The translations under genes and the position numbers were made by a program. The notes beneath the pieces are model-generated. The model was not told the DNA's origin and did no database searches. It was given only the letters and a program-made list of their open reading frames with translations. Source: Pictodentalium vernedei (Eukaryota > Mollusca > Scaphopoda > Dentaliida > Dentaliidae). From it: a stretch of 64,000 nucleotides of DNA. The stretch spans positions 255,857,597 through 255,921,596 of the forward strand of contig CM062290.1 of NCBI GenBank assembly GCA_031216915.1. The letters run 5' to 3'. Shown one piece after another: positions 45,047 to 56,299 of this stretch. Within the stretch, counting starts at the first letter, position 1. Each line of letters starts with the position of its first letter.

Positions 45047-45754
45047 TTACAAGAGGATGTACGTAATGAGCAAAAGAATCCTCACCCTCCAACTCTGTTC
45101 TTTTTGAGACAAAAAGATTTGGAGAGGACAAGTGCGAAGCCGCCCCATTGGAATAAAATCCGCGGCAGCTCCACACAACCCTATCAGTCTGATGAATTCT
45201 CTCGCTGTAACTTTGTCTGAGTGAAGAAGATAGCGAGCGTAACAACTGATTAATTTCGCCCTGGTTAACGGCAGACGAACGAGATTGTTGTGCATCTCGA
45301 AGCTCATTCCCAGATGAGTGAATGACTTGGACGGCACCAGAACCGACTTCTCCTCGTTTATTATAAAACCAAGACGTCGGAGTAATAGAAGCAGATTCTG
45401 CACATCGTTCTGAAGCGTTAACTCGTTGCCGTATCTCTGAAGAATGTCGTCCAGGTAGGCCGACGTTACCGCAGACGAATGAGCTCGGAAATATATCATT
45501 ACCGAGTTCATTATTCGAGTGAAAGCCCAGGGCGCTAGGTTCAAACCGAAGCACATCGCTCGGAACTGATATACAACTCCTAGGACTGCGAAGCGTAGAT
45601 ACTTTCTGAATGTCGGATGTACCATGACGTGAAAGTACGCATCCTTGAGATCTATGCTTGTAGCATAGTCGTTCACCCGAATACTCGCTCTGACTGATCG
45701 AATTGTCTCCATATAGAACTTCGGAGCGACGATCAGCTTGTTTATCCAGCTCAA
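45047..45754 (-). CDS. DIRS C reverse transcriptase domain (open, 235 aa)
   Basis: This is the best preserved RT in the window. From residue about 30 it reads 'DYATSIDLKDAYFHVMVHP' (catalytic Asp of motif A), then 'RKYLRFAVLGVVYQF', then 'CFGLNLAPWAFTRIMNSV', then 'VTSAYLDDILQRYGNEL' (YLDD, motif C), then 'RRLGFIINEEKSVLVPSKS' and 'THLGMSFEMH'. IDLKDAY..., CFGLN.AP..FT and YLDD are hallmarks of DIRS and related gypsy-like RTs. The frame is open for 235 codons but is not linked in frame to gag or RNase H, so the gene as a whole is broken. An overlapping frame (45554-44949) is a shadow for most of its length. Confidence 0.85.
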   Translation of the reverse strand: MSWINKLIVAPKFYMETIRSVRASIRVNDYATSIDLKDAYFHVMVHPTFRKYLRFAVLGVVYQFRAMCFGLNLAPWAFTRIMNSVMIYFRAHSSAVTSAYLDDILQRYGNELTLQNDVQNLLLLLRRLGFIINEEKSVLVPSKSFTHLGMSFEMHNNLVRLPLTRAKLISCYARYLLHSDKVTAREFIRLIGLCGAAADFIPMGRLRTCPLQIFLSQKEQSWRVRILLLITYILL

Positions 45755-46249
45755 ATCTATGACTGGACGGAACGAGCCATCTGGTTTTGGAACCAGAAAC
45801 AGATGGCTGTAGAAACCCAGTGATTCCTGGTCTTCTACAACCTCTACCGCGTTCTTCTTCAGAAGAGACTGTACTTCAAATAAAAGAGCGTCTCTTTTCT
45901 ACAGATTTGACGGAAGCTGAGTCCATTTGGATATTCTTAGTCCTTCCGAAATTACCCCTCGAACCCAGGGGTCGTCCGTAATTGATGCCCAATCGTTTAT
46001 AAAACTCGATAATCTTCCGCCTACCGGAACACGATAGAGGTTCAAACCATCACCTCCTGGACCTGCGAGGCTTGCGGAAGGAGAAACTACGTCCTCCACG
46101 ACCCGCACCTCGCCCCGTCGACCTAGGGACGTCTGACCGGTTATCTCGGCCAGAATAACGTCCCCCACGTGAGTCGCTGCCTTGACAGTCTCTAGAATAA
46201 GACCTAGAGGACGCATAGGAACCTCTATAGGAACTTCTCTTGGGTGTAC

Positions 46250-47851
46250 TTGTCCCTGAAGTGCCTGTCTTACTCTTTTCTGCTGTATCCGACTTTTAAG
46301 AAGCGGATTTGAATAGCAGAGAATCCGAAGCTTTCTTAGTTATCTTATCATAGATTGCTGAAAGCTTGCCGTCGAAGAGAAGCTCTCCGGAGACCGAAGC
46401 GACTCTGAGAGAGTTTTTTTACCTTACCATCCGCGCGCGTGGATGTACCTAGGGCTGTGTCACGTCTAACCAACTCCAGGTTTGCCACTGAAAGGGCGGT
46501 GTTATACGTGGAATAAGCTATTGCCCTTGAAAGAACTCTTAATGAGGATTGTATATCCTGGAATTCTTTCCCTTGAAGACGTAATGATAACGCCTTAGTA
46601 AGGAGATCTGCGTATGATAAAGCGTCTTAGTTAACTCTGTTAGACATTATTGTCGTTTCCAACGTCGTGGTTGGAATTGACATAGACGACGGTATAGACA
46701 ATTCTAAGTCTTCAGCCTGGTCGTCTAGACGCAGAGGAACTCTCGGTATGCCCTGTCCTGCCGTTTCGAATATATTCCTTGAATTGATGAAAGGCAGATT
46801 TAGAGCATTTGCAGACAAGAAACCAGCCTTGCTCGTTTTGGTAGTAAGCTTATATATAGCGTCATTCAATAATTCAAATGTTCTTGTGACATTATTGGAC
46901 TGTGTCGGAAACTCAGGGACGATGTCCCTGAACCGATCAAAAAATTCTTTGTCCAATGACGCTATCAGTCTCTTATCCAGCATCGCAGCATTCTGGTCCG
47001 ACGGAACAACCTCTGGAAGATAATGCCGGATAAAATCTACGGCAGCTTTATGTTGTTCTGAAAGGGAAAGCTCCAAATCCTCTGAATCCCTTTCGCCATC
47101 CTGTCGGACACTATGAAGTTCTCGGTCATCCGTACCTGATGCTTCAGCGGAGCATACGACCCAGCGTCGTCGGATAATTCCTGATCCGACAGATTCTGTT
47201 GTCTGCTGCGATAAGTTGTGCTATTTGGGATAGCACGTCCGTCACTGAGGCCTGTGGAGTAGCGGTCTTACGTTGCTTTGCCGCTGGAAGCTCTGTGTAC
47301 GTCGACTCCTGCATACTTCTTTTATGCGAACGTCCGGAGTCTACAGGCCTCGTGTCCCTGGCTACCGGAGGGCGTGACCTGGTCGCCGTGGAATCCCTGA
47401 TCGGCGAAGCTGGCTGGATATCCGTGGTCACGTAGCCAAGGTGCGGTCGTGTGCGCTGCCGTGAGGATGAGGAAGCCATATCTACAGTCTCTCCGGACTG
47501 TCTATGTAATGGAGCATCCCGAGCGGCGGACGTATGCTCCGAATGCGAAACGTTTTGTACCACAACATCTGGTCCCAGATGTTGTTGTACGAGAGAGGGA
47601 CCTCTCTCGCTCGCAGCCCGGATGGACCTGGACGAGCTAGGAACCGGACTAATAGGCTTCCTCTGTTCTTTCCACTGATCCGTCGTCACTAGGTATGCAC
47701 TTTGTCTTATTATAGTGCTCGCATCACCCAAATCTCCTTCCTGGACCGCATCGGACGAACCCGGCTGCCGAGCCATTCGATGAATGGTTGCTACACCGGG
47801 CGAGCTAGCGGACACCAATGCCATCGATCCTACTAAGGACCTCTTAGGCAA
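46250..47851 (-). pseudogene. DIRS C gag-like ORF1
   Basis: A 235-codon frame (47851-47144) is Ser/Arg/Pro-rich and ends in 'VTDVLSQIAQLIAADN'. A second frame (47076-46627) has 'MELSLSEQHKAAVDFIRHYL', 'RLIASLDKEFFDRF', 'NNVTRTFELLNDAIYKL' and 'GIPRVPLRLDDQAEDLELS'. The blocks recur in copies A, B and D in the same order. The domain is not one I can name; by position it is gag. Frameshift between the two frames at about 47110. Confidence 0.75.
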
Positions 47852-47879
47852 TTATCCGCTAGCTCTTCATTTGACTGTG

Positions 47880-49519
47880 ATGACGGAAGCACACTTTTGA
47901 AGACATCACAGAAAATCACCGCATTCTTATTCCTGAATGAGGCCTGTGGAGCCGTGACTTACATAATATCCACAGTCAGTTCCAGGGACGTTCATTCCTG
48001 CATTTATATAATATGCGAACGTCCCATCAGGAAATACCTCATATCCTTGGCTAACAGATGAAGTAACCTGGTCGACAATATTCCCTGGTCGGGAAAGCAG
48101 GAGCTCTAGGAACGTTCATTCCTGCATTTATATAATATGCGAACGTCCCCTGAAACTCTGTGGTCACAAGCCAAGGTGCGGTGGTGTGTGTTGACATGAG
48201 GATGAGGAAGCCCATAACACAGCCAGTTAGGACTGTGTATGTGACGGAACGTCCCGAACAGGAGGATTGGACGTATGGTCCGACTAACAAACAAACATAC
48301 AACAACATTGCGGCTCAAATGTACTTGTAAGAGAGAGGGGGCCTCTCTCGCTCGCGGTCCGGATAGATCTGGACGAGCTAGCTACTAGACTGACAGGCTT
48401 CCTCCGTACTATCCTCGGATCCGTCGTTGCTGGGTGTGCACATTCCAAGTTTATAGTGCTCGCATCACCCACACTCCTTCCCAGAACCGTAACGGACAAA
48501 CCCGGCTGGCGAGCCATTCGATGAATGGTCGCTACACCGGGTGGACTAGCGGACGATCAATGCCTTCGATCCTAGTAGGGACCTCTTCGGCAATTGTCGT
48601 ATTACACTGAGCACTTAGCCGCTAGCCCTAACACTGCAACGACGGAGACACACTTGTTGAAGACATCACGAAAACATCACTCTGAATTCTGAAAAATAAA
48701 ATGATAATATAGAGTGACCCTACGGAGAGAGGACCGGTATGGACCCCTCCCCGCAAAAACAATATTGTGACACACGTCTCCAACGTTGTCATTTCAATCA
48801 ACACACACAGAGCAGGAATTAGTGCGAATACATTGAACCTGAGAATTAGAGGAAGATATCCTCGCATTATAAATAAAAAATATTTTTTCATCAATAAAAA
48901 AATACACAGTCATATTAGTCGCACTATCCCTTGAAATAAAGATACATAACATAATTCATTATAATCTTTGAAAGAAAATAATTTTCAAAAAAAAAATTTG
49001 TTGAAAAAATTTTTCAGAAGAGCCCCAAGTTCCCAATGGGAACACCGAGCCCAAATGGATCCCCCAAAAGCCTAAGTGTGGACAAATTTTTTTAAAACAT
49101 TTCAAAAAATTAATGTAACACTTACATACAATATTAATGTATCTTGTTATGTCTAAACTAATGTAAAGACAAGAAATCACTATCAGCAGTAACCGTTGTC
49201 AATGTAAACAAGAAGTTGTACAAAAACCTGAAACATGACTCCAGGCACTGATAAACATTGCCCGAAATCAGTTACCAATTTGAACACTATCTGATGCAAA
49301 ACAGAGATTTCCATAGAAGAAGCTGCTGAACGTCAGATGGTAGATGCAGATCACAACGCCTAAACACCTAAGGGTGAGGACGTCAACATGGGGAAAAGAA
49401 CAGAAATTCATTCTGTTACGAAGCCAAAACTCCCAAGAAATTTTAGTAATAATTATTACAGAAAATATGCCAAAAGCATGGGAGAATAGCAAGGGGGGAA
49501 TAAAGGAAAGGGAGAGAGA
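47880..49519 (-). repeat. DIRS C leader with internal duplication
   Basis: The block around 'CGAACGTCCC' / 'GGAACGTTCATTCCTGCATT' is repeated (47985-48020 and 48105-48145). The larger unit 47690-47870 recurs at 48420-48600 ('TATAGTGCTCGCATCACCCA', 'GAGCCATTCGATGAATGG'). 48660-49519 is leader also present in copies A, B and D. Confidence 0.65.
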
Positions 49520-50034
49520 TCCATCCTCTGATCCGTCGACGCCGGGTGTTCGTGATCCGAGATTATAGTGCTCGCAACACCCCTTCTCCTCTCCTGGACT
49601 GCAACAGACGAACCCGGCGCCACATCACCCACATTACGAGTGATAGCTCCGCCGGGCGAGCTAGCTGGCGACAAGGTCATCAATCCTACTAAGGATCTAG
49701 GCACTTGTTGAATTTCCTTGAGCACTTTTGCCGCTAGCTCTTCATTGGTTTGCGACGACGGCAGCACACTTCCTGAAGACATCACGGAAACATCACCCTG
49801 TTCTTGTTCCTCTGAAAAAGAGACTGAAAAACTAGAGTGACCCTGTGACGAGAGGACCGGCATGGACCTCTCACCACTAACAATATACCGTGACACACGT
49901 CTCGAATGTTTGTCATCCCAACTGGTACACACTGAGCAAGAATTAGTGCGAGTACAGTGACTACAGCAAATACAATAAGCATGAGAATCAGAGGAAGACT
50001 TCTTCAATTTACAATTTGAACAATATTCTTTCAT
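49520..50034 (-). pseudogene. DIRS B gag, N-terminal part with Cys cluster
   Basis: An open frame starts with ATG at 50034: 'MKEYCSNCKLKKSSSDSHAY' and then 'CICCSHCTRTNSCSVC'. The nine Cys in the first 36 residues, spaced mainly C-x2-C, look like a zinc-binding knuckle. Copy A has the same start. An acidic/Ser-rich stretch and 'NEELAAKVLKEIQQVPRSLV' follow. The natural gag frame ends near 49520, where copy C leader is fused; the last 30 codons of the reported frame are leader translated backwards. Confidence 0.75.
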
Positions 50035-50923
50035 ATTTAAAAAATATTATACAGCTGTAGCACTTGCACTAACCCTTGAAAATACAAAGATACATAATAA
50101 TAATATAATCCATAACAAATATTTCAAAAAATAATTCAAAAGAAAATATTTTCGTAATCCCAAGTTCCCAAAGGGAATGATGAGCCCAAATGGATCCCAA
50201 AAAAGCCTAAGTGTGGACAAAAATTTTAAAACATTTCTAAAAATTAATGTTACACTTACGGACAATATTAATGTATCTGGCTATATAATGAACTTTACAG
50301 AAGACAAGGAATCACTGACAGAAGTAACCATTGTCAACGTAAACAAAAATCAATAAAAAACAGAAACAAGACTCCAGGCCCTGAAAAACATGCCACATGG
50401 CCCGAAATCAGTAACCAATTTAAAACACTATCCGATGTAAAACTGAATCTTCCACAGAAGAAGCTGCAATACATCGGATGGTAGATGCATGACCAAAACG
50501 CCTAAACACCCCTAGGGTGAGGACGTAACCATGGGGATAACAGAATAAACATTCTGTAACTATGCTAAAACTCAAAAGAAATTTCAATAAAAAAATTTCA
50601 AAAATTATACCAAAAGCAGAGGGAGATTAGCAAGGGGGTATCAAGGAAAGGGAGAGAGGATACACTTAACAAACAGTGGAGATTTCATAGCAAGAATGAA
50701 AACATCAGGCCCATGCCCCGAAATTAGGGAACATGAAATAATTTTACATAAAAATTATAAGTTACAGCCCTGAACACATCCTTCCACTGTTTCTTCCTCT
50801 CATCCTCTTATTTCATCCTTGGATTCACCATTTCCTTCATGATTTTGTGACTGGCATCATTTTAACTGAGATTATAAGCACAGATATCAGTGAGATGTTA
50901 CTAATAGAAGGGCCAAACAAAGA

Positions 50924-51130
50924 AAGAAGATTTGGCACCAATTTTGGTACTTCCTTGACACTGCGCATGCACAGTGGACAAAAGTATGGAGGACCATATA
51001 GGACATGGAATTTTTGGATTTGGATGCAAATTTTGGGGATTGGGGGGGGGGGGGGGGAAATTTGTGTTTGGCCCTGAATAATTAAGAGTTAGCACCAGCT
51101 AAGTCTGGGTCATTGGTGCAGTATAGAAAT
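50924..51130 (+). repeat. DIRS B inverted terminal repeat (5' side)
   Basis: Partner of 38033-38276. The end is 'GGTGCAGTATAGAAAT', followed by flank ATCATATTATTC. A poly-G run lies at 51043-51057. The palindrome here is TGCGCATGCACA (50962). Confidence 0.85.
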
Positions 51131-51254
51131 ATCATATTATTCAAATTTATGAAATATACCAAACAATAACATAAATATGGAATGATTTCCCAAATTCAAA
51201 TTAGTTTTTCTTACTTAATATTACATAAATACTTTGCTTTCTCTCGAAACTCAC

Positions 51255-51401
51255 TGGAACATAAATCCCCACATGACATTTGTGATTTTAGTCTCTGGCG
51301 TCTTTCATCTACCTTCACATATTTTTTCTTTCTTTCAACTGGCCCTGCAGGACATTCAAGTTGAGTAACCTTTACCTTTGTAAGTAAATCTTCTAGTCTA
51401 A
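51255..51401 (-). CDS. Candidate exon of unknown gene
   Basis: The minus strand has an acceptor-like 'CACTCTACCAG' (AG at 51403-51402) and a donor-like 'CCA|GTGAGT' (51254-51249). The frame between reads 'RLEDLLTKVKVTQLECPAGP' and then 'VERKKKYVKVDERRQRLK'. Composition looks coding, not repeat-like, and the frame stays open for about 76 codons overall. No family is recognised. It could belong to the upstream part of the phosphatase gene or to a neighbour. Confidence 0.3.
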
Positions 51402-52414
51402 CTGGTAGAGTGCTACATTATTTTTGGTCAGCATAATTTATTCACATATTTGCCTTGCAATAAGCCAAACCCTTACAGACTAAATAATTTCACTTCGAAG
51501 ATGATATGAAGCACATCCATAGAAGGTGGAGCCTTTAACTTGTGGTACCCACACTTCAGAGTAAAGCCCAAATTTGGGCTTGCAGCATCCAATCAGTTAC
51601 CAGTTAAAAATGTTCACTAGCTCATATATATTAGGATGGGCTTTTCCCAGAAGTGGCATCTATTCAGTTTATTATGCCACACCTCCACAGGATTGTCTGT
51701 GCGATAAGACTCAGTTTGTTGTGATTCCACAGGCAGACAGGAAACTTAGGTGTTTTTATCTACCCAAGTGTTTGACATACAGACGCAGGTTCTTGGTTCG
51801 TCTACTCAAACATGGTTGAAATTCCAATACTTTTCCAGTATATTTCCAGTGTCCATTGAGAATTTTCCCATATCATATTCAAAGTTCCTGACTATACAAC
51901 TACTTAAACTTGTGATAACAAAGGCCTATGCCATATTTCAGAAGATGCAGACCTAATGAACAGGTCTTCAAAATTCACTGAGAAATTGAAGCCATCCATG
52001 TGACGGCTAGTACCAAGCATTATCTATGGCAAACAACTTCAATTTACCATATTGGCAGGACTTTGTTTGGAGTAGTAAATTAGTGTAGGGGCAGCAAAAA
52101 TTACAATTCAAGTATATTTCCAGTATTTACCAACTGGAGACCATTTCTCCAGTATTTTTCCAGGACTGGAAAATTCAAAACCATTTTCCTGTATTTTCCC
52201 GTTTTCCAGTATGGTGTACAAACCCTGTAGGTTGTTTTGCTTTCACATGCCTCTGTCTAAATTACACAAACACAACATTAGATCAAAGTGCATTGGTTTA
52301 ACACACAATGACAAAAAGATAAAAATTTGACCCAAAACATCAGCTGGAAGAAAAGAAAGGCCAAAAAAATTTTTTTTAAAATTTGAAAGTTTTAAAATGC
52401 TAAACCATCAAGAG
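51402..52414. other. No assigned gene
   Basis: An 81-codon frame at 51574-51819 (plus) has no recognisable domain. 52085-52215 repeats 'TATTTTTCCAG' / 'TTCCAGTATTT' phrases, a decayed simple repeat. Confidence 0.35.
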
Positions 52415-52475
52415 TTGGTCTAGTGGGAATTGGTCCACTGGGAAGTGTTACATAGTGGGAGTTAATCTTTTGAAA
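52415..52475 (+). repeat. Degenerate 'GGTCTAGTGGGAATTGGTC' minisatellite, left part
   Basis: Units GGTCTAGTGGGAATTGGTCC and 'ACTGGGAAGTGTTACATAGT'. It continues beyond DIRS D at 59301-59360 ('ATTGGTCTAGTTGGAGTTG', 'GGGAATTGGTCTTGTGGGC'). Confidence 0.65.
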
Positions 52476-52780
52476 ATTATAAATTTAAGGTAATTTGTAC
52501 ATTTTTATACTTACCAATGGCCCAGACTAGCTGGTGCAAACTCAAAGTTATCAAGGGCCAAACACAAACTTTGAACCCCCCAATCCCCAAAATTTGCTTG
52601 CAAAACCAAAAATTAAAAGTCCTATCTGGCCCTCCATACATTTACTCTCTGTGCATGTGCAGACGTCAGGAAGTGACCGGAATTGGCGCCAACCTCATTC
52701 TTTGTAGAAGAGAGTACTACATAAAAATGCAGCGGGGAGGTATGAGTGCCCACTCATGGGAGGGCCATCTCCCTTTACGC

Positions 52781-52859
52781 CACTGACAAGTATAAAAATA
52801 TACAAATTACCTTAAATTTATAATATTTTACACTGTAAACCAATGGCCCAGACTAGCTG
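52781..52859 (-). repeat. DIRS D internal complementary region
   Basis: Joins 'AAATTTATAAT' (complement of the 3' end) to 'ATTTTACACTGTAAACCAAT' (complement of the 5' end). Confidence 0.75.
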
Positions 52860-53359
52860 AATCGTAAAAAGGTGGAGGGCCTAGGGCTCCAAAATTAGTA
52901 GATCAACATAGTTTAAGTCCTGTAATCCAAGGTGAAAGGAAATTAAAATTATTAGGAATTACATGTATGTCTCTCTATACAGTAATAGAGAAGACATATC
53001 ATACAAAAGGAGCCCAGTTCAAGTAATTCCGTATACTTAGCATGAAGACTATGCTAAATGGATGTAACAAGTTCCCAATTTTTAAGGCTAGCCCAGACTA
53101 AGCCCCCAAAATCAGGAAGCCGTATTTGAGAATGAAAGAATATCCCCCACAAACATACGCCATATACAATAAAACTCCAGCTGTATGCAGGATATAATTA
53201 CAGACAAAACAGCTTGACTCATAGTTACATACTTATTAAGCCGGAGGAGAGGTAAAAAATTCCCCCTCCCCCCCTCTTTTTCTTTTGAAGGAACCTTCAA
53301 AAAGAAAGAGGGGAGCGCTCTGGAATCAGTAAAAGTGGTACCAAAAAACAATATAAATA

Positions 53360-54350
53360 TTCGTCGAACAGGCACTTAGGTATTAATTTATTATTAATAA
53401 ATGGTGCTTAACACCACTTCAGAAGTTAAGGCTATAGCGATGATCCCGGTAATTAATATTGCCCACTATATAACGTACACTGGAGACAGCATACGCAGAT
53501 AGGTCGAAAACCGGTGATATAATATATAACATACACATGTCCAATCGAACCACAATGAACAATCTCTGGAGAGTAAACACACTTCCGAGGTAACCCACAG
53601 GCGACCCCATTCAGGTGTACAATAAATTCCAGTAACAACACTCCCCTACATGTACTATCCGATATCTATGACACTATAAACGAGCTGAGTACCGAACATT
53701 AATAGAAACCTGGATCTAGAAATGGAAGTAGGTATGATTAACAGGTTCCGACATAGACCGCCCCAGAAATTCATAATTTCTAAGGTTCATAACATACAAT
53801 AAAGCGTGAGCCTAATAATTATCATGCGCGTGAGCATTAAAATCCCGCATGTAATCATCTGATTACCAGCTAACTGGTTATGCAGCCTCCGAGGTACCCA
53901 AAGACTAGCAATTTATTTATGATGAATTATGCACTCGTATATGACATACAGATGAATAATCACAGGAAACCAACCAACTAAAAAGTGGATGTGCCCATGA
54001 CGTCGCCATAGAACATGACCCAGCCGCCAATCGAGAAGTGAAGAAATGCATGTATGTATTTAAACTCATACAAGGCTTGCAGGAAGAAAACTATGTTTTG
54101 CCGGCGGTAATCACCTCTAAACACATAGGCGGTGGGGGGGGGGAGGTGGTGGTGGGGGGGGGGGGGGTGGTCAGGGGGGGGTAGGGGGGATTCGAAGTCA
54201 TATCGAACCCTCCTCACCCACATTACTTAAATCGTTCTTGTGTTAGTCATAAAATAATATAGGAACCGCAATGGTTCCCTCATGTCTAACCGACTCCATT
54301 ATGCCACTATGGGCGGAGAAGGGAATGAAGAACAAAAACTTCCCCTGATA
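53360..54350 (-). other. DIRS D recombinase zone, not recognisable; G-rich tract
   Basis: By position this should hold the recombinase, but only short fragments at the edges match copies A-C ('ATGTCTAACCGACTCC' at 54283). 54131-54190 is a run of G-tracts broken by T or A on the plus strand. Confidence 0.45.
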
Positions 54351-54527
54351 AAGAAGGTCCTCTCATGGAGGAAGCTTCCGGGGAATGTCCCATAACAGAC
54401 ACTTGAGAAGACTGATTCAAGGTTTCTGTGAGACAGAGGGCTACTAGTAAGATTCAGAACGAGACTGTTTGATCTTAAACATAATCTACTGAATCAACTG
54501 AATCGGAGGATACACGTATCCTATCAT

Positions 54528-54960
54528 TCATCCCCATGAGATCCCCATGAGATCGGCAGAGCGTCTACTGCATATGCTCAATGGTCTGGGCATGGTGACA
54601 CGAACGACGGTAACTGATTGTTCCGGGGTGTCACAAACAGATCTATCATGGGGCGATCCCTCTAGTAGCAAATCTGCCCAAATACTCGCTTGTTGAGCGT
54701 CCACTCCAATTGCAACAGGTGACCTTTCCAGGACAGCGAGTCTGCTAGAACGTTCAGACGACCCGGTATATGACGGATAGAAAGATGAACATGATGATTC
54801 ATGACGTAAAGGAAAATCTTCTCCGTTAGTTGGCATAATGGAAATGAATGGGTGCCATCCTGGTTCCCGATGTATGCTACTATTGTCGAGTTGTCCGACC
54901 AAATTGAACATAGACGTCCGTTATTATGTGAATCCAATGTTGTAGCGCTAGCTATATTGA
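54528..54960 (-). pseudogene. DIRS D RNase H remnant
   Basis: A frame at 54937-54662 has 'CSIWSDNSTIVAYIGNQDG' (catalytic Asp of 'LSDN' kept as WSDN) and 'HIPGRLNVLADSLSWKG', the C-terminal 'ADxLS' block. Frames broken upstream. Confidence 0.7.
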
Positions 54961-55159
54961 CATCATCTCTTGATGTTTATGTGATTCTCCTGGAACCGAG
55001 GGTCCCTAAGACCCTGACACTTCAAGACTGTGGGACTTAGGGTCGCGCTGACTCACAACCGTCATAATCGTGAAAGCCAGATCCGGCAGTTGCAGCGGAA
55101 CTCTCAGAGTTAACCACGGAATATCTTCCCAAATCTGAACCCTTGTTTTACTAGTTCCA

Positions 55160-55880
55160 TTAAAACAATACTGGTTCGAGCGAAAGCATCTTCACACTCC
55201 AGCTCTGAGTAAAGAATATCTGGAGGGGACGTGCGCGCAGACGACCCATCGAAATGAGATCCACAGCAGCTCCGCACAGCTTCAACAGTCGCATGAATTC
55301 ACTCACTATTAATGCGTCTGGGTGTAGACAAAAGCGAGCATAACAACTGACTAATGTCGCTCTGGGTAACGGCAGATGAACCAGATTGTTGTGAGTCTCA
55401 AAGCTCATCCCCAAGTGAACAGATGACTTGTACAGAGCTAGATCCGACTTTTTCTCGTTTACGATGAAACCGAGACGTCGGAGTAATAGAAGCAGACTCT
55501 GAACATCGTTCTGAAGAATAATTCTGTTGCCGTATTCCTGTAGAAGGTCGTCCAAAGTAAGCCGACGTTACCGCAGACGAATGAACTCGTAAGTATGACC
55601 TTACCGAGTTCATTATTATTCGAGTGAACGCCCAGGGGGCCAGATTCAGACCAAAGCATATTGCTCTGAACTGATACACCTTCCCTTGTACGGCCAACCG
55701 CAGGTACTTTTATAATGCTGGATTTACCAGGACATGAAAGTATGCATCCTTAGATCTATGCTTCCGCATAGTCGATCACTCGAATGCTCGCTTTTACCAA
55801 CTGAATGGTCTCCATAAATAAATTTTTGGAGCCATGATAAGACTGTTATCCAGCTCAAGTCTATTACCGGTCAGAACGAG
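55160..55880 (-). pseudogene. DIRS D reverse transcriptase remnant
   Basis: Frames at 55697-55398 and 55555-55160 contain 'VYQFRAICFGLNLAPWAFTR' and 'MDDLLQEYGNR' (in place of YLDD). Then come 'RRLGFIVNEKKSDLALYKSS', 'VHLGMSFETHNNLVHLPL' and 'LLKLCGAAVDLISMGRLRAR'. Motif A is damaged (55740-55790). At least two frameshifts. Confidence 0.75.
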
Positions 55881-56299
55881 CTGTCTGGCTTCGGTACGAG
55901 GAACAGGTGACTGTAAAATCCTGAGAATCCTGATTCTCGACGACCTGTATTGCTTCCTTTGATAAGAGAGCTTATACCTCCGGTAGGAGAAACTCTCTTA
56001 TGCAAAAATTTGATGGAAGACTTGTCCAACGCAGACAACTTGTTAGTGGGGTTTTTGCTCGGAATGATAGCCGTAAGCCATCCGAGACTACACTTCTCAC
56101 CCACTGATCTTCCGTTATTATCCAGTTTTTTCGGAGCTTGACAACCATCTGCCAACTGGCCAGCAATAGAGGTCTAAAGCATCACCTGTATGACCTGCGA
56201 GGCTTACGGGAGGAGGAGCCACGTCCTCCCCGCGAAAAACCTCGTCTAGTCGGCCTAGGGGCTTCTGACCTATAGTCCCGATCAGATCTACGCCCCTTT

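Larger units (their letters stand above)
42982..49519 (-). mobile_element. DIRS-type retrotransposon, copy C (nested in B, 5' truncated)
   Basis: The 3' end starts at 42982 (GTTAAAAAATTTATAATAAT) within copy B gag, with its own internal complementary region at 43285-43373. RNase H, RT and gag follow to about 47851, then a duplicated leader to about 49519. There, 'GGAAAGGGAGAGAG' of the leader joins copy B sequence ('ATCCATCCTCTGATCC'). Its own 5' terminal repeat is missing. The recombinase core is deleted at about 44253: sequence equivalent to B 39318 joins that of B 40145. Confidence 0.85.
38033..51130 (-). mobile_element. DIRS-type retrotransposon, copy B (split by copy C)
   Basis: The 3' part is 38033-42981 and the 5' part about 49520-51130. 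Both terminal repeats carry the same private variants ('GACTCTTAATTATTCAGGGC' at the left; its complement at the right), which shows they belong to one element. The internal complementary region is 38347-38435, recombinase 39037-40220, RNase H about 40470-41090, RT about 41090-41660, and gag 3' part 41880-42957. Between the two parts, copy C replaces about 600 bp of gag. It keeps the only near-intact recombinase here. Confidence 0.88.

Noticed and set aside
44949-45554. 201-codon frame overlapping DIRS C reverse transcriptase
   Set aside because: Only its last part matches a real module; the rest is a shifted shadow of the RT frame that carries IDLKDAY and YLDD.
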